Origin: Amoebidium appalachense
Lineage: Eukaryota; Ichthyosporea
Reading direction: 5' to 3'
Assembly: GCA_963693365.1 (NCBI GenBank)
Contig: CAVNZM010000016.1
Location: 6,138,001-6,202,000, forward strand
Length of the DNA stretch: 64,000 bases
Shown here: piece after piece, positions 24,217 through 54,845 of the stretch
Layout of the letters: every line of letters begins with the position of its first letter
How positions within the stretch are numbered: the first letter of the stretch is position 1
Made by a program: the position numbers and the translations under genes
Notes under the pieces: generated by a model
Told to the model about the DNA's origin: nothing
Database searches by the model: none
The model's input: the letters and a program-made list of their open reading frames with translations, nothing else

Positions 24217-24937
24217 GGTGGGTGGGTCGGTGAGTGGGTGGGGGAGGGGGGGAGGGTTGGAAACCGAGGGTGAAAATGGAGCGGGGAGGGAAGGCAGGCA
24301 GAAGCAAAATTAGGACTCGTGGGAGGTGAAGAAAACCAGCAGATAGAGCAAAAGCAATGGTAAGCTTGGAATGTTTAAGTGGGACACAGGAATACAACCT
24401 GGAGACAGGGAGGAAGGGCCAAAGAGGGACAAGTTATGTGCGTCCGAGTAAGAGTGAGTGGCAGTAGCTGTAAGTGGGTAGGCGGGCCGGCAGTTGCGCG
24501 CGTGGGGGGGGGGGGGGAGAGAGAGAGAGAGAGTGAGAGAGGTGGACGGGGAGGGGGAGAAGGGGAATGCGGCGGAGGGGAGGGATGAAGGGGGAAAACG
24601 AGAACTAACACAATGTGAAGGAACTGGGAAGGTGATATCCAAGCATCTGCCTAGGTGTCTACAACTATACTTTCAAGACTTCCAAAGGATGAAAAGAGAA
24701 CAGGCGATACAGCAAGAAAACGGTTAGTGTTAGTGAGGCTGAAGCACGGTGGAAAACTATTTGAAAAAAGGGACTGTGGGAAAAGAAAGGGGCACGTAGA
24801 GCACAACCTGTGGTCACCTCTCGTTAGTTTGTGTTTCGCGTGACAAAAGAAGACACATACGCACCGAAAAACTCAGCCACTGTTTCCGTGCTTCCCTTGA
24901 GGGTAATGGCACTGCTAGGTGCTCCCTGTGCAGTCAT
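18370..24937 (-). CDS. MAD2: MAD2 spindle-assembly-checkpoint HORMA protein, five coding exons
   Basis: Coding exons on the complement are 24861..24937, 22398..22528, 21125..21245, 19869..19972 and 18370..18548, giving 203 residues (human MAD2L1: about 205). All phases join: 2, 1, 2, 1. Diagnostic segments are ITLKGSTETVAEFF, ILYQRGIYPPNTF, KKYGVPIMITTD, QKLILLISRADNGEALERWQ, SAPKQKEESAIQREIQFLIRQ, ELLVYADKDM, VHLRSFSTTIHRIAPTVAYK. In this family the HORMA fold switches between open and closed forms on MAD1/CDC20 and delays anaphase while kinetochores are unattached; the C-terminal seat belt is present. Exons 2 and 3 begin directly after (CA)n-CAG. The exon 1-2 join used here lacks about four residues (the FGIN position of other MAD2 proteins), so a microexon may be missing from the model. 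The exon 3 donor (AAG|GTTCCC) is weak. Introns carry C-runs and (CA)n on the sense strand and a TIR element. Confidence 0.94.
18676..19315. repeat. G-run cluster in MAD2 introns
   Basis: Consecutive G-runs of 20-40 nt on the + strand (18690-18707, 18738-18758, 18806-18837, 18959-18982, 19153-19189, 19287-19313), mixed with GT-rich DNA. On the sense strand of MAD2 these are C-runs. Confidence 0.85.
20066..20620. repeat. C-run and (CA)n block inside MAD2 intron 3
   Basis: Unlike the rest of the MAD2 introns, here the + strand carries C-runs (20079-20098, 20555-20577), (CG)n-(CA)n at 20419-20474 and CA-rich DNA. This is a local inversion of the usual strand bias. Confidence 0.8.
21050..21121. 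repeat. 72-nt uninterrupted G homopolymer
   Basis: A pure G-run preceded by (GT)n. It sits immediately beside the donor of MAD2 exon 3 (sense strand: GTT then 72 C). It is one of the two longest homopolymers in the window, the other being C at 46928-46996. Confidence 0.95.
21747..22297. mobile_element. 551-bp element with about 165-bp terminal inverted repeats, in MAD2 intron 2
   Basis: The left arm (21747 to about 21915) begins TTTAAGGAGACTTGGGGGAT. It contains CCCGGAAGGTCTGAAAATTC and ends GACATTTGT-type sequence near GAGAGAATGAGCACAGAAAC. The right arm (about 22130-22297) is its diverged reverse complement ending ATCCCCCAAGTCTCCTTAAA. About 215 bp of AT-rich, non-coding sequence lies between them. 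The structure is that of a MITE or a TIR element that lost its transposase. The ends lack a clear target-site duplication by eye. Confidence 0.8.
22950..23640. repeat. G-run, (GT)n and (GA)n cluster in MAD2 intron 1
   Basis: G-runs at about 22950-22967, 23076-23100, 23419-23442, 23544-23563 and 23613-23632, (GT)n at 23024-23056, and (GA)n at 23215-23252 and 23579-23615. Low complexity only. Confidence 0.85.
24017..24208. repeat. (GT)n microsatellites
   Basis: About 90 bp of pure GT (24019-24109), then a second run of about 38 bp at 24171-24208, separated by a GTGGTGGCGGTGG spacer. Located in MAD2 intron 1. Confidence 0.95.
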
Positions 24938-25807
24938 CTTACTAGTTAAGTGATTGGCTTCCTGGTGACGGTGATGGTTTCCTCACGCTGACCTTGTAAA
25001 ACGAGTCACGACCTATGTGTGCAGGAAAAAAATTCTGCGCAAAATTTGATTGAATTGGAAACCGCACAACCCCTAGTTATCACTCGTGTAATCGTGTGTG
25101 CATTTAGGGCCTAGATGAGTTCGCCGCTGAAATCAGACGATGTAAACGAAATCGAGAGACGTCCTGTCCTGTCCTGTACGTGTGGCTGTGTTTGCCGAAA
25201 AACTCGTGTGCTGCGGCCTGCCCAAGAATTTGAACTTGGCGGGAAGTGTTTTGATTGGCTTTTCATGTATGTTTGCCCGAATCCAAGTCACGTGACCTGC
25301 ACGTTGCGTTTTGGTTGGCTGCGCACGCACCAGTTGATAGCCTTGAGCAGTCTACAAATGTAGACTATGGTCGCTACTTTATTGTAGAAGGAATATTTTC
25401 AACGGACCGTTAAAGAAAGAAAAAAAACGTAAATGTTGGTAGACTAACAATCTTTGTATCAGCTGAAGAGTTTGCGCATTCGCCGAGCTTGAGGCTCCCA
25501 AAGCCAGACCGCCGGACTGATGCTATTTCCATGTTTAGTCGATTGAATTACAAGGATAACTGATGTTTTTGGAAAACGCAAGGAAGTGGATAAGACGTCG
25601 GCACCTAGAAATTCGCCAGCCCTGGGCTGTGAAGAAAAGAGGCTAAGTTCAACGAAAACAAGTTCTGAACATGTCCCTCAACATGCAGACCCAAAATTTT
25701 GCCTGATCCTTACAGTATAAAGCAAAAGCACGCATATGCATTCACGCGTATAGGTACTGAGGTCTCTGATACACAGTAAATTTAAGACCCCTATAATTTA
25801 CGGAAGG
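24938..25807. promoter_or_regulatory. 870-bp bidirectional promoter region between MAD2 and the 5-phosphatase gene
   Basis: The two start codons face away from each other across this segment. It is free of the homopolymers that fill the surrounding introns. It contains inverted CCAAT motifs (GTGATTGGCTT at about 24951, TTGATTGGCTTTTC at about 25251, TTGGTTGGCTGCG at about 25311). I see no convincing TATA box. Assignment of each motif to a gene is not possible by eye. Confidence 0.5.
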
Positions 25808-45545
<19,738 letters not shown>

Positions 45546-45758
45546 TGGGTCTCGTGGCTTCTGGAATATTCTATGAGCCACCAAGGTTGCCTGGTTTGTT
45601 CGTGTGAATACTTGTGCCTTGTGCTGATTGGCAGGGAGAGACTTAGCCCTGTTTTGTGCGAACGGGTGTTTACCTATGTAGAGTCAACTAGTGGAACAGA
45701 TGACTCTTGAATACAACCTGGACGCAAGCTCCGGACACACACGCTGCAAACGCATGTG

Positions 45759-45795
<37 letters not shown>

Positions 45796-46462
45796 ATACT
45801 AGCATCCTGAGGGGGGGGGGGGGAGGGGGGGGGGGGGGAGGGGGGGGAAGGGGCTTTAATACTGTGACGTTAGTGCACTTAGCGGTTTGGTTTTTTCGTT
45901 AGTAATGGTTGAAGTTGACGACTTTTGGGGGTAATTTTTGATTCAATGTTGATCGAAGAAGTATAATGTATAAACTACCGTATTGTATATCTTGTTGTTG
46001 CATCCTAGTATGTAGGTCGTAGATTTTCAACAAAGCAAGTGCATACTCTATTATTTTGTACTGTACAAGTATTACACGATACAACCGGCTTGTGGTTTTG
46101 GAAGCATGTATCTGGTTTATCTACACCAAAACATTGCAATGCTGGTTGCTTGGTGCCATTTTTAGATTCTGTAAAGTTAATATCTGACCATATTCGTTCG
46201 TAACTTTAACTGCCCCGGATTCTAAGGTAGCTTGAGAACTCCCACGTACCAGAAATAAAACCCAATTGTCATGATATATCCGTGCAGTGACTATTTGTAT
46301 CGATATTATCATTATTCCAAGCTTGTATTACTCTACGGTGCTACGAGTGTTTTCTGACACCATTGAAGTTTTATTAAATTGTCAAGCTGTATGGAGTACT
46401 TGATTCCATTAAATTTGTATACGAAGGGAATTGTTCCTGTGTAATTAGGGAAAAGGTGGTTT

Positions 46463-46495
<33 letters not shown>

Positions 46496-46631
46496 TCCCC
46501 CCTTTCTCCCCCCCCCCCCCCCCCCCCCCCCCCGGCGCCCCCCGTGTGCGTGTGGATGTGGGTGCATGCATGTGTGTGTGTGTGGGTGGGTGGGTGGGTG
46601 GGTGGGTGGGTGGGTGGGTGGGTGGGTGGGC

Positions 46632-46662
<31 letters not shown>

Positions 46663-46682
46663 CCGGTGTCTGTCCCCCCCCC

Positions 46683-46713
<31 letters not shown>

Positions 46714-46736
46714 ACACACACACACGCATACACACA
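45546..46736. other. 3' flank of the 5-phosphatase gene; no gene seen
   Basis: Unique sequence with a (CA)n near 45768-45790, a G-run block at 45811-45850, an AATAAA at 46254, C-runs at 46465-46492 and 46510-46533, and (GGGT)n at about 46582-46630. No coding signal was recognised. Confidence 0.5.
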
Positions 46737-46870
46737 CCCTGGGGATGGGCTCTGCTTATCATGTATACTGTGCGCATTGCTGATGTTGCATACTTGAATG
46801 TTTGCCTTTGCATGGGTCCTGCAAACTGCTTATCATCGTATATGCGTACTTCGTACCGTGTCTCGCATTC

Positions 46871-46872
<2 letters not shown>
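46737..46872 (+). repeat. R1 family relative, diverged
   Basis: Shares GGGATGGGCTCTGCTTATCATG at the left and GCGTACTTCGTACC...CGCATTCAACCCC at the right with the copy at 31424. The middle is longer and different. It again ends in a C-run. Confidence 0.6.
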
Positions 46873-46903
<31 letters not shown>

Positions 46904-46926
46904 CACACACACACACACTCCCTCCC

Positions 46927-46997
<71 letters not shown>

Positions 46998-47035
46998 CCG
47001 GGCCCCTCCCTCACCCCCACCATCATCACGGGGGG

Positions 47036-47067
<32 letters not shown>

Positions 47068-47211
47068 ACCACCACCGGGGAAAAAAAATCACTACCTGTA
47101 TCGGGCTGGCCTGTGGGTGAGAGTCGTTTAGCAAGGAGAGATCTAGAATGAGAGAGAGAGAGAGAGATTGAGAGGAGAGAGAGAGGGGGGGGGGGGGGGG
47201 GGGGGGGGGGG

Positions 47212-47257
<46 letters not shown>

Positions 47258-47332
47258 GAAGTCAGAGGGGGAAAGAGATAAAGTGAGAAGGAGACCGTGT
47301 GCAGTGTGTGTGTGTGTGTGTGTGTGTTTGTG

Positions 47333-47388
<56 letters not shown>

Positions 47389-47493
47389 TTGTGTGTGTGT
47401 GTGCGTCTGATTCGTAGAGAGACCCGAGAGGGTGGAAAGAGAGGTTCATACCCGAAGAGAGGGAGAGGAAGAGGGATCGAGCAAAATTGTGCG

Positions 47494-47575
<82 letters not shown>

Positions 47576-47580
47576 CTGTG
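46873..47580. repeat. low-complexity complex: 69-nt C-run, G-runs, (GA)n, (GT)n, (CA)n
   Basis: C-runs at 46873-46900 and 46928-46996, G-runs at 47037-47066 and 47187-47212, (GA)n at 47149-47250, (GT)n at 47304-47386 and (CA)n at 47495-47575. The facing (GT)n and (CA)n could pair as a hairpin. Confidence 0.9.
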
Positions 47581-48370
47581 CCCACGCTCACACCATGCGC
47601 CAGTGCTTTAAAAATATGTCTTTAATAACGGCACTATCGGTGAGGGACCGGTGACCCAATCTTTTTTCGAAGTAGTCTACAGCTACTAACTAAGTGGCAC
47701 TAAGTGGCAATACATTAACAATAATGTCGACATTTCTTAGTGGCATGCATGCTATTCCCCTTTTGTCAATTTCCTAGAAAAGGACATCCCATTTATGGTA
47801 TTAACCAATCAGATCCTCTATTTTTTCCGGCATCCACACGCTGAGAGTTAGCTAATGACGTCAGCCCTTGACGTCAATATTACCGTCCTAAGGTACATCG
47901 AGAAAGGCCCGCAAAGATCTTACGTTAATCAGTGGTTGGCAGGAAAGTTTCGCATCCTTACCTCAATTTTTGCAATTATCGCATTTTTTCCCGCAATTTT
48001 TCGCAATTTTGCGGTATGCCTTCTCCACGGACTCCCAGGAGAAATTAAAGAAAAATGTGCTGAGTGATATGGTGTTGCAACGATTTCTGATTAGCCAGGC
48101 TTTCAGGGTTTCATCCAAACCAATCACATACTCTTTGGGAAAACTTTTCTGAGCCTAACAAAATTTGCTATAGGGAGACGTCAGGTGTTATTCATCAACT
48201 TGCACTACCTTTCTGCCAATTTATCCCCCCCCCCCCCCCCCTCCCCTCCCCCCCCCCCCCCCCCCCCCGCCCCGCCCCTCCACCCGTCATCCAGTCCGCC
48301 CATAGCTTTTTGTTCTATTCTTATTCATCTCCTTAGTAGGAATCGAATTCGAAAACCTGTACAAGTGCCA

Positions 48371-48412
<42 letters not shown>

Positions 48413-49400
48413 CGCCTCGCGGCGCCCCCCACCCCACCCCCTCTTTTCCGCAGGCATGGTGGGTTTGCACCATAGCAGGTAAACTTCAGGTCGGATCTCG
48501 GCATCATGTTCTGTGTAAATCACGCTGAAAACTAGAGACTCCAAAACTTAATCAAGCAAATTATTCTCTGGCCTTTGCACACTGCTGCTAGAATAGTAGG
48601 ATTATCTCCAGCCAGCAAGCTTTCAGAGACAACGTAAAGTCAGATATTACGTGGTTTTCATCAAAATCTCCAGTGCAGAAAAATGGCCGCTGCAAATTTT
48701 CCGGTACATCCCCCCCCCCCCCCCCCCCCCCCCCCACACCCCCACCCACCCACCGGATCCCACCCCCACCCACCCGGCCCGTCCGGCAGGTAAGGTCAAG
48801 AGGTGAGTGTGGATCATTTCACTTGACGGCATCTGACAACTATAGCATGTAGTTTTGCTTTATCTGCCAAGTCGCACATGTCTATACGGTCATTCGGTTT
48901 GGATTGGCTTTTGGTACAGCAGCCCATTAATTTGTCAAAAAATCTCTTTGTAGTCTGACCTATTTTTTAGCAGTTTCACTAATAACTTTATTGGCGCGCT
49001 TGCACATCGAGGCGGGAAAACAGAGAACAAACAAACACGGTTTCCGGCTGTGTTGAGTGTATTTACAAACTTGGCATACTATGGCATGCCAGGGGGATGC
49101 AACCATCGAACAGTTGTCTTGTTCTTGATGAACGCACTTGCGGTGGCGTTAAGATCTACAGCTGGAATGCCTGTTAAGTGTAGCCTGCAACAGTCGAGGG
49201 AGGTATTGAGGCACTGTGTAGTACTTTGGTTTATTTATTCATTTTTTATTTATTTTCTTTTTTTTTAGGGGTGGGGAACGGGGAGAAGAGGGGTTCGGCG
49301 TGGGTACTTAAGCTTGGGGCGGTGGAAAGCTTTGGGAGCTCGTGATATACACGGATGGTCTCAATATGACACACATAGGCAGGGTTGCTGTGGGTGAAGG
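47581..49400. other. mostly unique sequence without a recognised gene
   Basis: Contains C-runs at 48225-48268, 48376-48411 and 48711-48735. Short open frames (for example 47855-48067 on +, 48588-48773 on -) show no domain I know. Two GACGTCA motifs occur near 47858 and 47869. Confidence 0.45.
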
Positions 49401-49402
49401 GA

Positions 49403-50693
<1,291 letters not shown>

Positions 50694-51439
50694 CGACGCC
50701 CGGCGCACTGCGTAGCCCGACGTCCCCCCATCTCTTATCCTCCTACCCCCAACCTCCACAAAGGCTTCAAAGATTCAGACCCCTTATTTTCTAGAACTTG
50801 TGGGCCCAGCTGTCTACTTTCTTTCTCAACTATTTCTTTCGGTGTTCTCACCCTTCTACAATGCAAGTCACACGCGCGACCACTGTTTTATCCGTTACGC
50901 ATTCCAAACATTCCTGCTACATTCCTACGTTGATCAAGATGATCAGCAGCACAGACAGGACTCAGAGGTGGCAAGTGTATGATAACCGATGAATTATTCT
51001 TGGAGAGAACATGAATATTCGACTGAGGCTATACACTATAACTCCGCTAGCTTACCACAAATCTAGAGCGAAGTACTGTATGTATGTTTAATGAGGAATG
51101 TCGTGACTTTTGTCGTCCCGAATCCAACCAATTAAAAAAAGTGCAAAAATCACGGGGCAACAGAAATACCTCATATCGTGCATTACCCCGTTTATTGTTG
51201 TCGCAGAAATGTGGTGGCGAGACCACGCCACGCTTCGTCGGTCTGAACCGTGGTCCTCGTTGTTTTCAGAGGGCCGTGGTCTGGACGGCTCGTGGGCGAG
51301 TCTACTCAGCCTGTGGGCCACAAGCCTCACTCCGGCATAGTGTTCATCGCCCTCCCACTTTGTTAACCACTGTTCAGTTATAGCACGTACAATACACACA
51401 CTCACCATTTCCGTTTGTGGCCATATATGCACTTTTGTT
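50694..51439. other. unique spacer upstream of the LINE
   Basis: About 750 bp without a recognised gene. Several overlapping frames of 60-115 codons exist on both strands without domain signal. Confidence 0.45.
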
Positions 51440-54122
51440 TATTTTCCACCTAGCCTTCCAATGCTAGCACGTAAACACGAACTTAACACCATCGCACTAC
51501 ATAACCCCACACTAGTGTTTGGAGACTTTAATAGCCCGTTAGTTACACACCCAATACACAGCTACCCACAGGCCCTAATTAAAATTCAACCACCCACGCA
51601 CACCAACTTTTCACACTTTTGTTACAGCCTTACGCCTTACTCTTCCATCTGTAGTACAAGGAAAATTCAACCACCCACGCACACCAACTTTTCACACTTT
51701 TGTTACGGCCTTACGCCTTACTCTTCCATCTGTAGTACAAGGACACCGCACGGACTGGGGGGCAGCCTCTGGTCCTTGCACCTTACACGTACACCACAAC
51801 CTACACCCACAACCGTCAGACCACCTACCTAAAGTCTTTCGCACTACGCTTAGCCTTTCTACGCCGTCACCACAACACACTTACAGACTTAACGTACTCG
51901 AACTTAAAAGCGAGCGCGGCCAAGCAGACACTCACTTCTTTTTCCAGACGATGCAACTGAGTCTATTGTCGCTTGTGCGTGATGGACGCCAAGCCCCGCT
52001 ACGAACCGACCAGACCTTCATCGATAGTGTCTGGTCTACAGTACGAGAAACCTTGTGGGACGTCGGTGAATATGCATGTTTAGGTGCCCAAGTTTACCCA
52101 CAAGCACGAACTACACACACTGGGTAATTTTCGGAAGATTGATCATGGCGATCATTCGATTCGAATAACGGCCGACCTGTCATCCGACCCGGAAACTGCA
52201 ACTGATTCGTTTTACGGCACCCTGTTTAAACGTAACCCGACCTGTACGGCCACGAATCTGGGGCAGGCGCCCCCTCCTGTTTTTGTTCCACCCACCGACA
52301 CACCACCACCCCCACACACGGCGTGGCCAGCGGGGCCGGCTGAGTTTGGGGCTGAACTGGGGGCACACTTTACCGCAGATGCGGTATGGCAGTTAGTCTC
52401 CCGCTACCCGTCCCGCAAAGCGTGTGGGCCGGACGGCATCCCTATGGCACTACTTAAGGTACTCATTCCACCCCGCCCCGAGAAAGACGAACAGCGTGGC
52501 CCGCCGCCACCCCTTGCGTGTATTCTTAGCGAATTGTTTAGCTGGTATTCTGATGTCGGTAAAGTGCCCTCGGAGTGGCTGGACACCATAGTGTTTCCCA
52601 TCAAGAAAACGGTTGCACGGGGTCCCATTCACGGATTTCGCCCTATCACACTTACGTCCGTCTTTCGCCGATTGTTCGAAAGTGGCCTTCTACAGGCCTT
52701 TTCTCGTAATCCCACCCTTAATCAGGCTTCCCAGCTGAGCCCACTTCAGGCGGCGTTTCAGATATTACGCTCAAATTCTCACACTACACAACGCAACCCA
52801 AGGTGATACCGAGCACCTCGTCTTTATCGACTTCAAGAATGCGTACGACACGGTCGACCTCCCTCGCTTGTGGGCCAAGTTGGCCACCCGCGGTGTCCCA
52901 TCCCAAATGGGTCGGCTACTGGAAGCTATGTTTACGTTTACGCGCGGACGGGCGGTGGTTATTGGGCGGCTGTCCCCGGGATTTACCCGCACGCGCAGGG
53001 TACTACAGGGGTCCCTGCTAAGCCCACTTCTTTTCAACCTGTATATTGACGATTTGGCTGACGCCCTTTCTGCGGCACAAATTGACGGGGGGTTGCCTTC
53101 CAAGGCCCCACCCGCCCTCCTGTTCGCCGACGATATTGTGCTTATGTCATCCGATCCTATCGAATTACGGCAATATATACGTGTGGTTGAACACTGGTGC
53201 CAGCGTAGTGTTATGAAGGTTAACGTTAAAAAGTGTGCCCTTTTATCAAAATCCATCCCAACGTGGGACGACGTTTGTATTTTCGGCAGTCCCCTCCCTC
53301 GCCCAATCGAATACAAGTATTTGGGGATTCCGGTGGACGAATGGGGCATATGTTTCAAACGGATGATCGACCGTCGGGTGGAGAGTGCAGGCAGGTGTCT
53401 TCGGTTATTTAGGGATGTGTGTTTTGCTAATCTTTCTAATACAGTAGTAACTGTACACCTATACAACCGTCTTAGTATATTTCGCACATATATCCGCCCT
53501 TTGTCTGAATACGGGTTGCCCTTACTAGCTATGGCATCCCCTGATACTGTTGATAATGTCCTCCAATCAATAGATGATTTCCACTACACAGCTTCTTGTA
53601 CAGTTCTCATGGTCTTTCCACACCTATCCCTAGACGCCTTTTTGATTCTCTCTACGCACTCACACCACCATCACAACGCGTACACGAATTAGCCCTTAAA
53701 TTTCACGAGCACATCACCCGCCTGTCCGCTTGTTCCCCGGACCACCCGCTCTTCCGGCTACACGCATCCCCGCCGGACTCGCCCCTCTACTCCTCTTCCC
53801 TTCCACATCATCTCTGCCCATTGTCGAGCGTTATGCGGAATGGCTGGCGACCCCACCGGAGGTACGGCTAGGTCATAGTGTGAATATGAATAGTTTCAAG
53901 TCTATGGCTGATAGATATCTTTTTACTCTACGTGTTGAGTCCCTTCCTGTGTTAGGACCGCAAAAACACCAACTATTAGTAGCCTATATGGCGGATACGG
54001 TTAGAGAGTCTCGTTCCTACATAGATTCGTTAATTCGTAATGTGGTGTGGTGTAAAAACGCAAAGATGATTATGGCTTGGCGGTGTAATCGGTTTCTGGT
54101 GTCTCCTGCTCGTATTACGTAG
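51440..54122 (+). mobile_element. degenerate, 5'-truncated non-LTR retrotransposon (LINE) with APE-type endonuclease remnant and reverse transcriptase
   Basis: The endonuclease remnant has LVFGDFN near 51520, and a frame-shifted SDHLPKVF near 51820. An RT follows with KACGPDGIPMALLK (52410s), GFRPITLTSVFRRLFE (52630s), FIDFKNAYDTVD (52820s), LQGSLLSPLLFNLYIDDL (53010s) and the catalytic LLFADDIVLMS (53120s), then KCALLSKS and YKYLGIPVDEWG. A C-terminal part continues in shifted frames to about 54122. At least three frame changes (about 51740-51820, 52090-52130, 52780) and loss of the 5' half of the endonuclease show it is dead. An in-frame 81-bp tandem duplication sits at 51581-51742. Clade not assigned. 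Confidence 0.88.
51581..51742 (+). repeat. 81-bp tandem duplication inside the LINE
   Basis: AAAATTCAACCACCCACGCA starts at 51581 and again at 51662; the two 81-bp units differ at about one base. The unit is 27 codons long and keeps frame. Confidence 0.9.
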
Positions 54123-54772
54123 GTTCGCATTATCTAAGTTACGGTGTTAAATGGGTAATAATACCGCTCTAGTACGGGTGATAGGATGGTACTACCACCG
54201 AATCCATTACCGAAACATCATACTTAAATATTTGGCGGGCGGCTTATTATTACCGTAATAGCATTGGATAATCGGCCGATTATTGCCCTAATCCTAAGGT
54301 AATACTCTGTAATATTACGGTATTAATGGAAACGGTAATATTACCGACCTTATTGCGCGATATGGGGTGTTTCTCCGGGGCAATATGCCGCTATTTCACA
54401 ACACCGTGTCGGAGAGGCTCGGACTCGGAGTCAAACTGTCAATGAATTCGAAGTCATTCGCAGGTTACAACCGAAAAATACCCTGCTGTTTCAAAAAAAA
54501 AATAATTAGAAAATATTGGGGAAAAAATACGATGTAATAAACTTCTTTTTCATTTCTAAATCGCTTAAGTACTAGGCCCGTTTCGGTTGTGCATCGGGCG
54601 ACTCCACCCAACTTCAAGTTTAGCTGCAACTGTTCAGCTGTCGCTATTGTGATTGGTGGCCGGCTGGGCAGCCCCATGACGTCAAAGGTTAATCCCCACA
54701 ACACATTCCAGAGATAAAGTGATTTGATCTGATTGGCCAGGATGACTACCCACCAAGTCGGGCCCACCACCA
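54123..54772. other. AT-rich spacer with palindromic GGTAATATTACC motifs, and upstream region of the LPMO-chitinase gene
   Basis: The motif GTAATATTAC occurs at about 54309 and 54342, with related TACCGTAATA and GGTAATA strings nearby (54160-54345). A CCAAT-type GATTGGCCAG lies at about 54731. No gene seen. Confidence 0.5.
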
Positions 54773-54774
54773 GC

Positions 54775-54780
54775 TATAAA
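54775..54780 (+). promoter_or_regulatory. TATA box of the LPMO-chitinase gene
   Basis: TATAAAAAG about 66 bp upstream of the ATG at 54846, with an inverted CCAAT (GATTGG) about 45 bp further up. This is ordinary spacing for a TATA-driven gene. Confidence 0.6.
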
Positions 54781-54845
54781 AAGCCTGGACTCTTCACAGT
54801 CACATCGACAAACACGCGGTTTGACGTTTTTTCGACTTCGCTAAT

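Noticed and set aside
25115-25363. Small Cys-rich forward frame upstream of the 5-phosphatase
   Set aside because: No signal of a conserved family; lies in the shared promoter region.
54300-54350. TAATATTAC as a rolling-circle (CRESS-virus-like) origin
   Set aside because: No Rep gene or stem-loop context; the string is part of an AT-rich palindromic patch.
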